This document shows positions 1-8,816 of a stretch of DNA of 64,000 nt, piece after piece. The translations under genes and the position numbers were made by a program. Each line of letters begins with the position of its first letter. Position 1 is the stretch's first letter. The stretch is taken from assembly GCF_018343715.1 (NCBI RefSeq), contig NZ_JAGYPL010000004.1:62001-126000 (forward strand), in the 5' to 3' direction. Below the pieces are notes generated by a model. The model was not told where the DNA came from. It did no database searches and worked only from the letters and a program-made list of their open reading frames with translations. The stretch comes from Bacillus sp. FJAT-49711. GTDB lineage: Bacteria; Bacillota; Bacilli; Bacillales; Bacillaceae_C.

Positions 1-1303
1 ATTTCGTTTTGCTTTTTCCATTCATATTTTGAATGATCATCTCCGCCAAGCGTTTTGTTGCTCCCATCACACTCGTAGGATTAACGGCTTTGTCGGAAGA
101 AATCATGACAAACGTGTTTACTCCATGCCAACTAGCTGCTTCCGCGACATTTCTAGTGCCTATTATGTTATTTTTAACTGCCTCTTCAGGATTACGTTCC
201 ATTAAAGGCACATGTTTATGAGCTGCAGCATGATACACTACATCAGGCTTATGCTTACTCATAACTAACATCATTTTATTAGCATCCTGTAAATCAGCAA
301 TCTCTGTTATATATTCAATTGACAAATGGCCAAATTTCTCTTTTAAATCCATTTCAATTGAATAAATACTATTTTCCCCATGCCCTAATAACACTAATTT
401 TTGTGGGTTAAACTTTGATATTTGTCGGCAAATTTCCGAACCGATTGATCCTCCTGCCCCTGTTACAAGAACTACCTTGTTTGTTACATACTCCGAAATA
501 CTTTCAATATCTAATTCTACTGGCTCTCTTCCTAACAGATCCTCGACTTGAACATCACGAAATTCGTTTACAGCTATTTTTCCTGTAACCAAGTCTTCCA
601 ACAGTGGAAGGATTTGAGTTTTAGCGTTCGTTTTTGCACATTCGGAAAATATGGTATTTAATTTTTTCTTGCATAAGGATGGAATAGCAATGATAATATG
701 GTCTATATTCAAATTTTTAACAGCTTTTTCAATCTCGTTTATTCCGCCGAAAACAGGAACACCCAATATATCTAGATGATGTTTCTTATTATCATCATCG
801 ATAAAAGCAACAGGGAAAAGCTCAGTATCCCTACTTTTTAATAATTGTCTTGCCACCATTGTTCCAGCTGATCCCGCTCCGATAATTAATGTTCTTTTTC
901 GATCATCCGTTTTATTTAAAAAGTAGTCACGGTATATTCTCCAACAAAACCTTGATCCTCCAATTAAAAGCATATGTAGAAGCCAAGTGACAACGAGTAA
1001 TCTTAAATAAATTTCATTCATAATAACTTTCTGAGCAATTGCTGTAACGAAGATTGTTAAAGTGACAACCTTAAAAATGATGATTAATTCTCCAATACTC
1101 GCATATTCCCATGCTTTTTTATAAATTTTAAAATGAAATGAAAAAATATGATGACTTAAGATGATAGACAAACAAATAATAATAACGGGCAGTTGTATTA
1201 CATGAAGACTTGCATTAACTAAAAAACGGCTGAAAAAGATAGCTGTTAGTACAATAAATGAATCAACAACAATGAATAAAGATAATCTTTGTCGATAAGT
1301 CAA
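1..1303 (-). CDS. EpsC-like polysaccharide biosynthesis nucleotide-sugar dehydratase (3' end outside window)
   Basis: This is a membrane-anchored nucleotide-sugar 4,6-dehydratase/epimerase of the CapD/FlaA1/EpsC family, which makes UDP-sugar precursors for exopolysaccharide. The N-terminus has about four hydrophobic segments. A first Rossmann motif (IIGAGSAGT) follows, then the catalytic domain with VTGAGGSIGSE and the substrate-loop HAAAHKHVPLMERNP. The reading frame stays open to the left edge of the window, so the end is missing. I chose the TTG at 1303 because an AGGGGGG ribosome site lies six bases upstream; a second TTG at 1306 is too close to that site. It is the third gene of the eps-type operon and is preceded by the EAR RNA at 1519-1626, the same arrangement as epsB-EAR-epsC in B. 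subtilis. The family assignment is secure. The exact sugar product cannot be read from the sequence. Confidence 0.9.
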   Translation of the reverse strand, partial: MTYRQRLSLFIVVDSFIVLTAIFFSRFLVNASLHVIQLPVIIICLSIILSHHIFSFHFKIYKKAWEYASIGELIIIFKVVTLTIFVTAIAQKVIMNEIYLRLLVVTWLLHMLLIGGSRFCWRIYRDYFLNKTDDRKRTLIIGAGSAGTMVARQLLKSRDTELFPVAFIDDDNKKHHLDILGVPVFGGINEIEKAVKNLNIDHIIIAIPSLCKKKLNTIFSECAKTNAKTQILPLLEDLVTGKIAVNEFRDVQVEDLLGREPVELDIESISEYVTNKVVLVTGAGGSIGSEICRQISKFNPQKLVLLGHGENSIYSIEMDLKEKFGHLSIEYITEIADLQDANKMMLVMSKHKPDVVYHAAAHKHVPLMERNPEEAVKNNIIGTRNVAEAASWHGVNTFVMISSDKAVNPTSVMGATKRLAEMIIQNMNGKSKTK

Positions 1304-1456
1304 CAATATCCCCCCTAAATATAAAAGCAAAAGCTCCGTGCTTATCGACGTACAAACTTCGGTTGCCAATAACTGAGATAAAGAAAACTCTATGTTGACT
1401 TGCGAAAAAAAAGCAAGAAGGCAGCTAGCCGATAGGCGCTGGAACTAGAAAATGAA

Positions 1457-1514
1457 ATTAAAGATGTTAATAATGGAGTCTTTTGAAGAAAACTTCATTA
1501 TTAACATCTTTAAT
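1457..1514 (-). other. Long stem-loop between EAR RNA and the epsC-like gene
   Basis: A perfect 19-bp inverted repeat (arms 1457-1475 and 1496-1514) is closed by a loop that itself can pair imperfectly. There is no clean U-run after it on the minus strand, so it is only terminator-like. It lies directly downstream of the EAR element, where an intrinsic pause or terminator would be a natural target of antitermination. Function is inferred. Confidence 0.5.
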
Positions 1515-1518
1515 ATAT

Positions 1519-1626
1519 GGGGCATCTAACCCCTCCTCACACCACACTAACGACGACTCGCGTCTAAGGTCATGAACCCACAGCATGATCGAGTGCCTCC
1601 ATTGATATTGGTTAGGAGGCATTACC
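1519..1626 (-). ncRNA. EAR (eps-associated RNA) processive antitermination element
   Basis: The gap between the CpsD-like and EpsC-like genes carries a compact structured RNA. On the minus strand it has a perfect hairpin TGCCTCC/GGAGGCA (1615-1621 with 1594-1600), a CATG-rich middle helix, a GACGCGAGTC mini-hairpin and a closing GGGG-TTAGATG-CCCC stem (1519-1533). In B. subtilis the EAR element lies between epsB and epsC and lets polymerase read through distal terminators of the long eps operon. Location, strand and these paired blocks match that description. I could not run a covariance search, so the call rests on position plus structure. Confidence 0.8.
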
Positions 1627-1654
1627 AAAGAACAAATGGTTCTTAATAAAGAAC
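1627..1654. promoter_or_regulatory. Cluster of three SinR-type half sites
   Basis: AAAGAAC occurs at 1627-1633 and 1648-1654 (both the reverse complement of GTTCTTT), and GTTCTTA at 1639-1645. The last two form the palindrome GTTCTTAATAAAGAAC. SinR of B. subtilis binds GTTCTYT, often as inverted pairs. The cluster abuts the 5' side of the EAR RNA. Whether it acts there is inference. Confidence 0.5.
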
Positions 1655-1681
1655 ATAAAAACAAAAAAATATAAACGTTAC

Positions 1682-2353
1682 TTACTTTTTATTGTTTAGG
1701 ATGACTCCGACTATTTGTGCTCTTGCATATTCCAATACTTTCTTCGTTTCAACTGCACTCTCAATATTTGTTTTATTTTGCTTTACTACTAGAACAACTC
1801 CATCACAAATATTTGCGATAATTTTTGTATCCGTTACCTCTAGAATCGATGTTGAATCAATAAGAATAATGTCGTATAACGATTTTACTTTTTGCAATAA
1901 TTGTTGCATATTTTGAGAGGCTAATAGTTCAACAGGATTACTGGGTGTCTTACCACTTGTCAAAATATCTAATTTTTCAATAGAAGACGGGAAAACTGCT
2001 TCTTCGAAAGAGGTTGTTTCTGTCAGTACATCCGTTAAACCGAATGCATTAGATGCTTTGAATATGCTATGAATATTGGGATTTCTTAAATTCCCATCAA
2101 TGAGCAATACTTTTTCCTGTTGCTGGGCCATTGATATCGCTAGATTAGCTGCAGTAGTCGATTTACCCTCAAGCTTTCCCGGAGAAGTAACAAGCAAAGT
2201 CTTGTTTTTTTTATCTCCATTAAGGAAATAAATATTAGTTCGAATCGTACGGTATTGTTCGGAAATAATAGAATCCGGATTTGCGAATGTTATTAAATTT
2301 CGTTTTTTACTGGCCATCATTCTTTTTTTCCTATTTAAAACCAATTGTCTCAC
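1682..2353 (-). CDS. CpsD/CapB-family bacterial tyrosine kinase, exopolysaccharide operon (EpsB-like)
   Basis: This is the cytoplasmic kinase half of a split BY-kinase; it works with the membrane adaptor encoded just upstream to control polysaccharide polymerisation and export. Visible motifs are Walker A (LEGKSTTAANLA), Walker A' (VLLIDGNLRNP) and Walker B (DIILID). In Walker A' the usual second acidic residue (DxD) is N. The C-terminus ends VGVILNNKK with no tyrosine cluster, so the normal autophosphorylation tail is absent. Length 223 residues is near the family norm. The GTG at 2353 sits directly on GAGG; the TTG at 2344 or the ATG at 2320 (behind AGGA) may be the real start. It is one base from the adaptor gene. 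Confidence 0.85.
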   Translation of the reverse strand: MRQLVLNRKKRMMASKKRNLITFANPDSIISEQYRTIRTNIYFLNGDKKNKTLLVTSPGKLEGKSTTAANLAISMAQQQEKVLLIDGNLRNPNIHSIFKASNAFGLTDVLTETTSFEEAVFPSSIEKLDILTSGKTPSNPVELLASQNMQQLLQKVKSLYDIILIDSTSILEVTDTKIIANICDGVVLVVKQNKTNIESAVETKKVLEYARAQIVGVILNNKK

Positions 2354-2354
2354 C

Positions 2355-3071
2355 TCAGAAAACTGATTCGATTCTTTTATTTTTTCTTTTACTAATATTT
2401 CTTTTATTCATTGATGAAACACTGCCTAAAACTTGAATATCCAATAGCATTTCAATATCACTTTCGGATTTAATAGAATTATCAAGAGAATCAATTAAGA
2501 ATAGTAATCCAATCCCTAAACCAATCCCAAATACAAAAGCCAAAAGAATGATTTTATTGGGACTACTTTCGTTAATAGGAAAAGGATTCTCCTTCGCTTC
2601 CGATAAAATACGAATATCTTTAAAATTTAAGATACTTGGAATTTTTTCAGAAAAAACTTTTGCCGTTGTATTCGCTATCTCAACCGCTCGCTTCGAATCC
2701 GTATCCGTTACACTGATTCTTACTACTTGTGAATCATCAATACTATACACATTGATTTGTCCAGCCAATGAGGATGGCGACTTTTCTAATCCAAGATCCG
2801 CGATGACTTTTTCTAAGACAATGGTGTCTTTTATAATAACTTGAAGAGTTTTCCTATATTCTGAATCCGCCTCGATAATGATATTAGTTGATGCTTCATA
2901 TAATGGTTCTGCTTTATTGAGACTACTGTAATACCAACCCGCAATTGTCGTTAAAAAGGTTAACACTAATACAATCCATAATCTTTTTACGATAACTCTG
3001 TATAAATCCTTTAAATTAATGTCCTTTGCTATTCCTTTTCCTTCAATAAACGGTTGATTTAAGCGATTCAT
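2355..3071 (-). CDS. YveK/CapA-family Wzz-like chain-length and kinase-adaptor protein (EpsA-like)
   Basis: This is a membrane adaptor that sets polysaccharide chain length and activates the partner tyrosine kinase. It has a short cytoplasmic N-terminus, one membrane helix at about residues 32-50, an extracytoplasmic Wzz domain, a PNKIILLAF-type second helix at about 172-195 and a basic cytoplasmic tail that in this family contacts the kinase. At 238 residues it has the normal size for the Firmicute split system. It is the first gene of the operon. Its promoter at 3187-3215 carries a SinR-type operator, so it is likely expressed during matrix production. The kinase gene follows immediately. 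Confidence 0.88.
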   Translation of the reverse strand: MNRLNQPFIEGKGIAKDINLKDLYRVIVKRLWIVLVLTFLTTIAGWYYSSLNKAEPLYEASTNIIIEADSEYRKTLQVIIKDTIVLEKVIADLGLEKSPSSLAGQINVYSIDDSQVVRISVTDTDSKRAVEIANTTAKVFSEKIPSILNFKDIRILSEAKENPFPINESSPNKIILLAFVFGIGLGIGLLFLIDSLDNSIKSESDIEMLLDIQVLGSVSSMNKRNISKRKNKRIESVF

Positions 3072-3099
3072 TTACCCACCTTATTGTTTTGACATTGTT

Positions 3100-3115
3100 A
3101 TTCTTAATAAAGAAC
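3100..3115. promoter_or_regulatory. Secondary SinR-like inverted repeat
   Basis: ATTCTTAATAAAGAAC contains one perfect GTTCTTT half site on the minus strand and one imperfect half. It lies in the leader between the promoter and the first eps-type gene, and nearly repeats the site at 1639-1654. Confidence 0.5.
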
Positions 3116-3186
3116 ACATAGTGTAAAAATAAAACCAATATATTTTTATATTTGGTTTTGTAAAAAAATATTGCTTATTTGTATAT

Positions 3187-3215
3187 ATAATAGTTCTTTA
3201 TAGAGAACAAGTCAA
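3187..3215 (-). promoter_or_regulatory. Sigma-A promoter of the eps-type operon with embedded SinR operator
   Basis: On the minus strand the -35 is TTGACT (3210-3215), followed by a 17-base spacer and the -10 TATTAT (3187-3192). The spacer contains GTTCTCTATAAAGAAC (3193-3208), two inverted GTTCTYT half sites separated by two bases, which is the SinR consensus arrangement. A repressor bound here would cover both promoter elements. The operator and promoter are read directly; SinR itself is not in this window. Confidence 0.8.
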
Positions 3216-3348
3216 TAACTTTTTTTATCTTTTGTGAATTCTTTAAAATTGATATGATAAACCGTTAAGTATAATAACTTTATTCTCGCAAAAACTATCC
3301 AAGAATCATATTATGCCCTTTCATTAATAAAAAGAACGGAGTTGTATA

Positions 3349-3510
3349 ATGAAGAAGAAAAACCCCATCATCAACGAAGAACAAATCACCATCACATCAA
3401 ACTTAAACAATCTCAAATCCGGCGACTCAGTCAATGAACACCGTATGATTGAAAGAGGAAACCTAATACAAGCAGAAGAGGAAATAAAGCAACAAAATAA
3501 TAATTTATGA
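3349..3510 (+). CDS. Small hypothetical protein, 53 residues
   Basis: This short open frame begins MKKKNPIINEEQITITSN and ends EEEIKQQNNNL. A GGAG ribosome site lies seven bases before the ATG. The product is hydrophilic, with a mixed-charge C-terminal half likely to form a helix. I do not recognise the family. It is divergent from the eps-type operon. The ribosome site and amino-acid make-up suggest a real gene, but there is no functional evidence. Confidence 0.55.
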   Translation: MKKKNPIINEEQITITSNLNNLKSGDSVNEHRMIERGNLIQAEEEIKQQNNNL

Positions 3511-3738
3511 GTCAGAAATACGCAAGCACTTTTCTTTGCGAGGATCAATACTGGATTTTGCCACAATCCATTCTCCCATTTGAACTTTGCAAAACGAAAA
3601 CTGGATTTTGTCATTTGAATTAATGTAATGAAACAGGATAAAGTCATAGATGGATACATTAGTAGTTGTCACTTCCCTTGTTTCGGTTGTCGACTAAATA
3701 ATTTCACACAAAAGAGAATGTCCAGAAGTACTGATAGG
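3511..3738. other. Intergenic stretch with a short direct repeat
   Basis: No supported gene is seen. CTGGATTTTGYCA occurs twice (near 3552 and 3600), with related sequence around each copy. It may be the remnant of an interspersed element. Confidence 0.3.
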
Positions 3739-3769
3739 AAAGCCCTCTTAGTGGGGCTTTTTCTTATTT
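3739..3769 (+). terminator. Rho-independent terminator
   Basis: The stem is AAAGCCC (3739-3745) with GGGCTTT (3754-3760), followed by a T-rich tail. No intact plus-strand gene directly precedes it, so it may serve the small gene at 3349-3510 or a lost one. Confidence 0.65.
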
Positions 3770-3923
3770 CTCCGTCTCGAGGCTTAGTTAAAAATATGTC
3801 TCTAGCTGGTTATCCATATTCCGAAAGGCAATTATGATTGGAATTAATGTTTCAGTGGTTTTCCAACTTTGCCTAATTTTTCCTCAACATTGAAATATAA
3901 ATAAATAAATAAGGAGTATGAAA

Positions 3924-6900
3924 ATGAAATTAATTGAGTTTATTGTGAAACGAAAGATTTTAGTAGGATTAATGGCTTTATTGATTATTTTGCTGGGCTG
4001 CTATTCTATATCAAAGCTAGATAAGGAACTGCTCCCAAGCATAAAAATGGACGGAGCCTATGTGGAAATCAACGCTGGTGAAATGGCGGCTATTGAAGTA
4101 GAACGAACGATCACGACTCCACTTGAACAAAAACTTAAAGGTTTGAATGGAGTTGAAGAAATCCAGTCTACTTCATCCATTGGACGGAGCTCTCTTAATA
4201 TCAGCTTTAAACGCGGTAAAGGGGATGAGCTGTTTAAGGAAGTTGAATCGATGGCGAATTCTTTAAAAGGATCCGTCACTGGTATTACCGAAGTTCAATC
4301 AGGACAATACGGAACTAGTCAGAACTATGAATTCTTTATGGATATTTCTAATGGAAATATGAAAGAAATGACTGATTTTGCAAAAAATGTTTTAACACCT
4401 AGGTTAGAAGATTTATCAGAAGTAAGAGATGTAGCTCTCGTAGGAACTGTAGAACATGAGGTTTCCATTGAATTAGATCGTGGAAAAATGGATAAACACC
4501 TTATTGATGCAAGCGAAGTCATTGGTGCAATTCAAAACATTAATAATGAGGCTACCTTAGGAGAAATAGACAGTGCATCCATTCGCTGGAATACTAAATT
4601 AGCGAATGAAAATGATGTGAAAAATATAAAGATTCCTACTACAAATGGCGACATTTTTCTAAAAGACATAGCAAAAGTATCTTTCCAACCTTTAGAAAAT
4701 TCCTCTTATGTCTGGAAGAATGGATCGAAGGATTTTATCTTAATCCAAGTAGGCCGCACGTCTGAAGTTACCCAAATTGAAATGGCGGAAGCAGTAAGGG
4801 CGGAAGTTGAAAACATTCGCAAAGAAAATTTAATTAACGGCTTTCAATTAAATGAAATGGTTGCACAAGCGGATTATGTAAAAGAATCAATTGATGGGGT
4901 AACAGATAACATATTAATCGGAGGAATTATTGCCATTGCTGTTCTGCTAATATTCCTACGTAACTTAAGAGCGACCTTCATTATCGGTATATCGATTCCA
5001 ACATCTATTTTACTTACTTTTTTGGCAATATGGTTATTGGACTATAGCTTTAATATTATTACGTTGATTGGTCTCGGTTTAGGAATTGGAATGATGGTTG
5101 ACTCCTCTATAGTTATTCTCGAGTCTATTTATAAAAAAAGAGAACAAGCGTTAAGCAAATTTGATGCCGTCATAGAAGGAACGAAAGAAGTTTCATCTGC
5201 CGTTATTGCTTCGATGTTAACGACTATTGTTGTGTTTTTGCCGATTGGATTCATTCAAGGGGAAATGGCCCAATTTATGGTGATCCTTTCAACGGTCGTA
5301 GCGATTACTTTAATTAGTTCAGTTATCGTTGCTTTTACAATCATTCCAGCTCTTTCTGAGAAACTATTCAAAATGAGGCAGCCTAAGAAAAGAGTCAAAG
5401 AAGGATTTTTTCTACGCAGCTATAATGCAATCGTTGCCTGGACCATTAAGAAAAAACGCCGCAGCTTAGCCGTTATTACTACGTTTATTTTAATGTTTGT
5501 CGGATCTCTTTTCCTTGTGAACAAAATACCGATGACCATTATGCCTGATATGTATAACCGTTATAATGAGCTAATGATCGATTTGGAACCTGGACTTTCC
5601 AATCAAGAAAAAGAAGATGTTGTCCATAAAATAAATTCTAAACTTCAAGCGATTGAGGATGTAGAAAAGAGTTATGTCATGGATAATGGCGGAATGTTTT
5701 ATGTCATTATCAATATGACTAAAGGGGATAAAATTGTTTTACCTCAAAAAGAAGTAAATGAACAAATCTTAAAATCTTTACGCGAACTACGTGAAACGAC
5801 GCCGATTGAAAATGTTCAAAGTGCAATGGACGAAGGCGGTGGCGCACCAGTTCAAGTAAATATTAAAGGAGAAAATATAGAACAATTACAAAAGCTGTCA
5901 AATGATTTTATGAATGAACTTGGATCCATTGACGGTATTGTTGGTGCAACAAGTTCCATGAAGCGGACTTCACAAGAACAAGTAATCCAATTAAAGGAGA
6001 AAGAAATTGAAAAGGCTGGCCTTTCACCTGTTCAAATTAAACAATTCATTGAATTAGCATTTTTACAAATGCCCGTTGGTGAAATGAAGATAGATGAGGA
6101 AAACATTCCACTAAATATAAAGTGGGATGAAAAAACAAGCACGAAAAATGATCTTTTGGGCTTAAAAATACCGCTTCAAGATGGAGAAAAATCATTGTCT
6201 TCCTTTATAGAATTTAACAATGTAGAAACTCCTAATGAAATTAGCCATATAGACGGAGAGCGCTTCATGTCCATTACCGCCGATATTGAAGGGAAAGATT
6301 TGGGTTCAGTGAATCGGGATGTACAAAAGTTGATAAAAGACTTCGAAACACCAGATGGCTATAAAGTGACTGTTGCGGGGGATCTTGAAGAGCAGCAGGC
6401 ATTAATGAAAGATATGCTTTTTGTTTTCGCTATTGCTTTATTCCTTGTGTATCTTGTTATGGCAGTCCAATTTAATCATTTAGGTCATCCACTTATCGTA
6501 ATGTCAGTTATTCCTATGACAATCGTAGGCGTTATACTTGGATTATTTTTAACGCAAATGGAACTAAATTTAATGTCGGGTATTGGAATTGTCATGTTGA
6601 TCGGAATTGTTTTAAACAATGCAATCCTTCTTATTGACAGAACGAATCAACTTCGTAAAGCTGGATTTTCAATTGAAGATGCACTCGTTACAGCGGGGAA
6701 AGATCGAATTAGACCAATATTTATGACAACCTTAACAACTGCTGGTGGAATGCTTCCATTAGCACTTGCATCTGGTACTTCAGGAAATTATCAAGCACCG
6801 ATGGCTACTGCGATCATTTCTGGGTTAATGTTTGCAACCTTCATTACCTTATTGCTCGTACCAGCTACGTACCGATTATTTTCCTTCTCACGCTTAAATA

Positions 6901-6971
6901 TGGGTAGGGTTAAAGCGAAGGAAAAAACGAAGAAACTTAGAGTATCAGTAACCCCTGATAATGTTGGTTAA
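3924..6971 (+). CDS. RND-family efflux permease (SwrC/AcrB-like)
   Basis: This is a proton-driven inner-membrane exporter of the HAE/AcrB family. In B. subtilis the related SwrC (YerP) gives surfactin resistance. The 1,015 residues show the expected duplicated plan: an N-terminal helix, a large extracytoplasmic loop to about residue 330, six helices (GGIIAIAVLLIFL onward, with GLGLGIGMMVDSSIVILE carrying the acidic relay residue in helix 4), a second extracytoplasmic loop at about 540-840, and six more helices with IGIVLNNAILLID. I prefer the ATG at 3924, seven bases after AAGGAG; the ATG at 3918 is too close. No membrane-fusion or outer-membrane partner is present, as is normal in Gram-positives. 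The substrate is unknown. Confidence 0.92.
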   Translation: MKLIEFIVKRKILVGLMALLIILLGCYSISKLDKELLPSIKMDGAYVEINAGEMAAIEVERTITTPLEQKLKGLNGVEEIQSTSSIGRSSLNISFKRGKGDELFKEVESMANSLKGSVTGITEVQSGQYGTSQNYEFFMDISNGNMKEMTDFAKNVLTPRLEDLSEVRDVALVGTVEHEVSIELDRGKMDKHLIDASEVIGAIQNINNEATLGEIDSASIRWNTKLANENDVKNIKIPTTNGDIFLKDIAKVSFQPLENSSYVWKNGSKDFILIQVGRTSEVTQIEMAEAVRAEVENIRKENLINGFQLNEMVAQADYVKESIDGVTDNILIGGIIAIAVLLIFLRNLRATFIIGISIPTSILLTFLAIWLLDYSFNIITLIGLGLGIGMMVDSSIVILESIYKKREQALSKFDAVIEGTKEVSSAVIASMLTTIVVFLPIGFIQGEMAQFMVILSTVVAITLISSVIVAFTIIPALSEKLFKMRQPKKRVKEGFFLRSYNAIVAWTIKKKRRSLAVITTFILMFVGSLFLVNKIPMTIMPDMYNRYNELMIDLEPGLSNQEKEDVVHKINSKLQAIEDVEKSYVMDNGGMFYVIINMTKGDKIVLPQKEVNEQILKSLRELRETTPIENVQSAMDEGGGAPVQVNIKGENIEQLQKLSNDFMNELGSIDGIVGATSSMKRTSQEQVIQLKEKEIEKAGLSPVQIKQFIELAFLQMPVGEMKIDEENIPLNIKWDEKTSTKNDLLGLKIPLQDGEKSLSSFIEFNNVETPNEISHIDGERFMSITADIEGKDLGSVNRDVQKLIKDFETPDGYKVTVAGDLEEQQALMKDMLFVFAIALFLVYLVMAVQFNHLGHPLIVMSVIPMTIVGVILGLFLTQMELNLMSGIGIVMLIGIVLNNAILLIDRTNQLRKAGFSIEDALVTAGKDRIRPIFMTTLTTAGGMLPLALASGTSGNYQAPMATAIISGLMFATFITLLLVPATYRLFSFSRLNMGRVKAKEKTKKLRVSVTPDNVG

Positions 6972-7050
6972 TGTAAATCGAAAAAAGATGGATTCACAAT
7001 TTCTCTATTATGCTCATAGGAAATTGGGAAAATCAGTTAAGAATATTTTT

Positions 7051-7082
7051 AAACCTGGCTTGGAATTTTCCGAGCCAGGTTT
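7051..7082. terminator. Bidirectional terminator between the RND gene and cydC
   Basis: A 10-bp perfect stem AAACCTGGCT/AGCCAGGTTT is extended by further pairs, with T-rich flanks on both strands. It separates two convergent genes. Confidence 0.8.
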
Positions 7083-7088
7083 TATAAA

Positions 7089-8816
7089 TTAAAAACCCCT
7101 GTCTAATAAATACAATTGTCGATATCTTTCATTTGTTGCCATTAATTGTTCATGTGTTCCGCTCATGGCAATTTTTCCTTTATCTAAAAAAATGATTTGA
7201 TCCATATGCTCCATTCCAATTAAATGATGAGTGATCATGATCATTGTTTTACCTTTTAGTCCCGTAAAAATGGTCTCGAGCAAATCAGCTTCTGTTATCG
7301 GATCTAGTCCTATTGTTGGTTCATCCAGAAGAACAATTGGAGAGTTTTTCAATAAAATCCGCGCTAACGCAATCCTTTGCCTTTCCCCACCGGAAAATCT
7401 TTGTCCAGTCTCTTCCATCTGTGTTTCAATTCCATTAGGAAGAGAGCGAATGTAATCCTCAAGCTTTACATCACGAATAACGTTCTCTATATCTTTTATT
7501 GTCGCTTGTTGGTTTCCTAAATGAATATTATTTTTTACCGACGTTGCGAATAAATAAGGCTTTTGATTAAGTACGCTCATGATGCTTGTTATATGTTCAC
7601 CATACATGTCAGGTGCATTTCCACCAATTTGGATTTTTCCTGACTTTGGTTTCAACACCCCTAACATTAATTGCATTAATGTAGTTTTCCCTGCCCCACT
7701 TTTCCCTAGTATCGCTATTTTCTGACCATATGGAATGGAGAGTGAGATTTTTTCTAGTGCCGCATTCCTTTCAGCTTCATAACGATACGTAACATCTTTC
7801 AGCATAATATATGGCTCGCAAGTTTTGTTAAGTTGCACTTGCAGCCTCTCTTTTTTCGGAACATGTAATCGGATGTTTTCAATTCGCTGTAATGATTCTT
7901 GATAAGTTGGAATTCTTTCAATTGCTTGTGAAACTGGGATAAGCCCTTCTAAAATAGGCAGTGTCACTAATGTAAAGGCAGCGATATAAGTTGGAGCTAT
8001 TTCACCATTCAGAGCCGCCTTGCCTGCCCACACCCCAACAAAAATGAGAATAACTCCGCTTAATAATTGCAGTTGGAACGTCCGTGATTGATTCCAGTTT
8101 TCAAGTTTTTTTTGAATCTCGTCGCTTTTCTTACTCTTCCTTGTAAACTCTTTAATAAACGTCTCTTTCCTTCCACTAATCATCCAATCTGTTAAACCGA
8201 ATATAGCATCTGTAAATGACTGATAGAGCTGTGAGCGAATTCCTTTTAATTGCAGCTGGTGTTTTTTCAAAATATAAAGTGATATAAGTGGATAGACAAA
8301 CACAATAATGCTTAAACAGAAAGAAATAAAAATAGCAAAGATCCAATCAAATAATGCTAAAACAACGACGGAATAAAAAAATAAAAATAAAGCTATAATG
8401 GTAGGGAAAATTGTCCGTATATAAGCGTCTTGCAAATGTTCAATATCATCTGCAAGTGTACCTAATAAATCTCCAGTCTTGAAACGTGAGCGGATAAATA
8501 AAGCTTGCGGCTCCAAAATAGAATAAAGCTTTACTCTCATATTTGATAAAATCTTCAATACGGTATTATGACCTGTCAATCGTTCTAAATAGCGAGTGAC
8601 AGCTCTAGAAATCCCAAATGTTCGAACACCAACAATTGGAATATATAATAGAAGAATCGTAGCAGGCATTTCCGATGCTCTTGTGATTAAATAGCCAGAA
8701 GTAAAAGTAAGCATAGAGGCGGCAAGGACAGTTAAAATCCCTAAGAAAACCGTGACAATAATTGACCATTTAAACTGTATAAGATACGGTTTTATATACA
8801 TGTGAAATAATTTCAT
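7089..8816 (-). CDS. cydC: Thiol reductant ABC exporter subunit CydC
   Basis: This is one half of the CydDC heterodimeric ABC exporter, needed for assembly of cytochrome bd oxidase; in E. coli it exports cysteine and glutathione. The N-terminal six-helix domain (about residues 1-310) is followed by an ATPase with Walker A GKSGAGKTT, signature FSGGERQRIALARI and Walker B IVLLDEPTIGLD. I use the ATG at 8816, behind GGAGGTGG. This ATG overlaps the cydD stop as ATGA, so the two are translationally coupled. A longer upstream reading lies in another frame of cydD and has no coding character. In the B. subtilis naming this position is cydD. Confidence 0.92.
   Translation of the reverse strand: MKLFHMYIKPYLIQFKWSIIVTVFLGILTVLAASMLTFTSGYLITRASEMPATILLLYIPIVGVRTFGISRAVTRYLERLTGHNTVLKILSNMRVKLYSILEPQALFIRSRFKTGDLLGTLADDIEHLQDAYIRTIFPTIIALFLFFYSVVVLALFDWIFAIFISFCLSIIVFVYPLISLYILKKHQLQLKGIRSQLYQSFTDAIFGLTDWMISGRKETFIKEFTRKSKKSDEIQKKLENWNQSRTFQLQLLSGVILIFVGVWAGKAALNGEIAPTYIAAFTLVTLPILEGLIPVSQAIERIPTYQESLQRIENIRLHVPKKERLQVQLNKTCEPYIMLKDVTYRYEAERNAALEKISLSIPYGQKIAILGKSGAGKTTLMQLMLGVLKPKSGKIQIGGNAPDMYGEHITSIMSVLNQKPYLFATSVKNNIHLGNQQATIKDIENVIRDVKLEDYIRSLPNGIETQMEETGQRFSGGERQRIALARILLKNSPIVLLDEPTIGLDPITEADLLETIFTGLKGKTMIMITHHLIGMEHMDQIIFLDKGKIAMSGTHEQLMATNERYRQLYLLDRGF

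Noticed and set aside
1390-1450. GC-richer block with CTAGCTGCC and CGCTGG near the epsC-like start
   Set aside because: It resembles fragments of an interspersed Bacillus sequence, but no boundaries or second copy can be shown here.
1467-1664. Minus-strand frame of 65 codons in the eps gap
   Set aside because: It coincides with the EAR RNA and the stem-loop; structure explains the sequence and no ribosome site is present.
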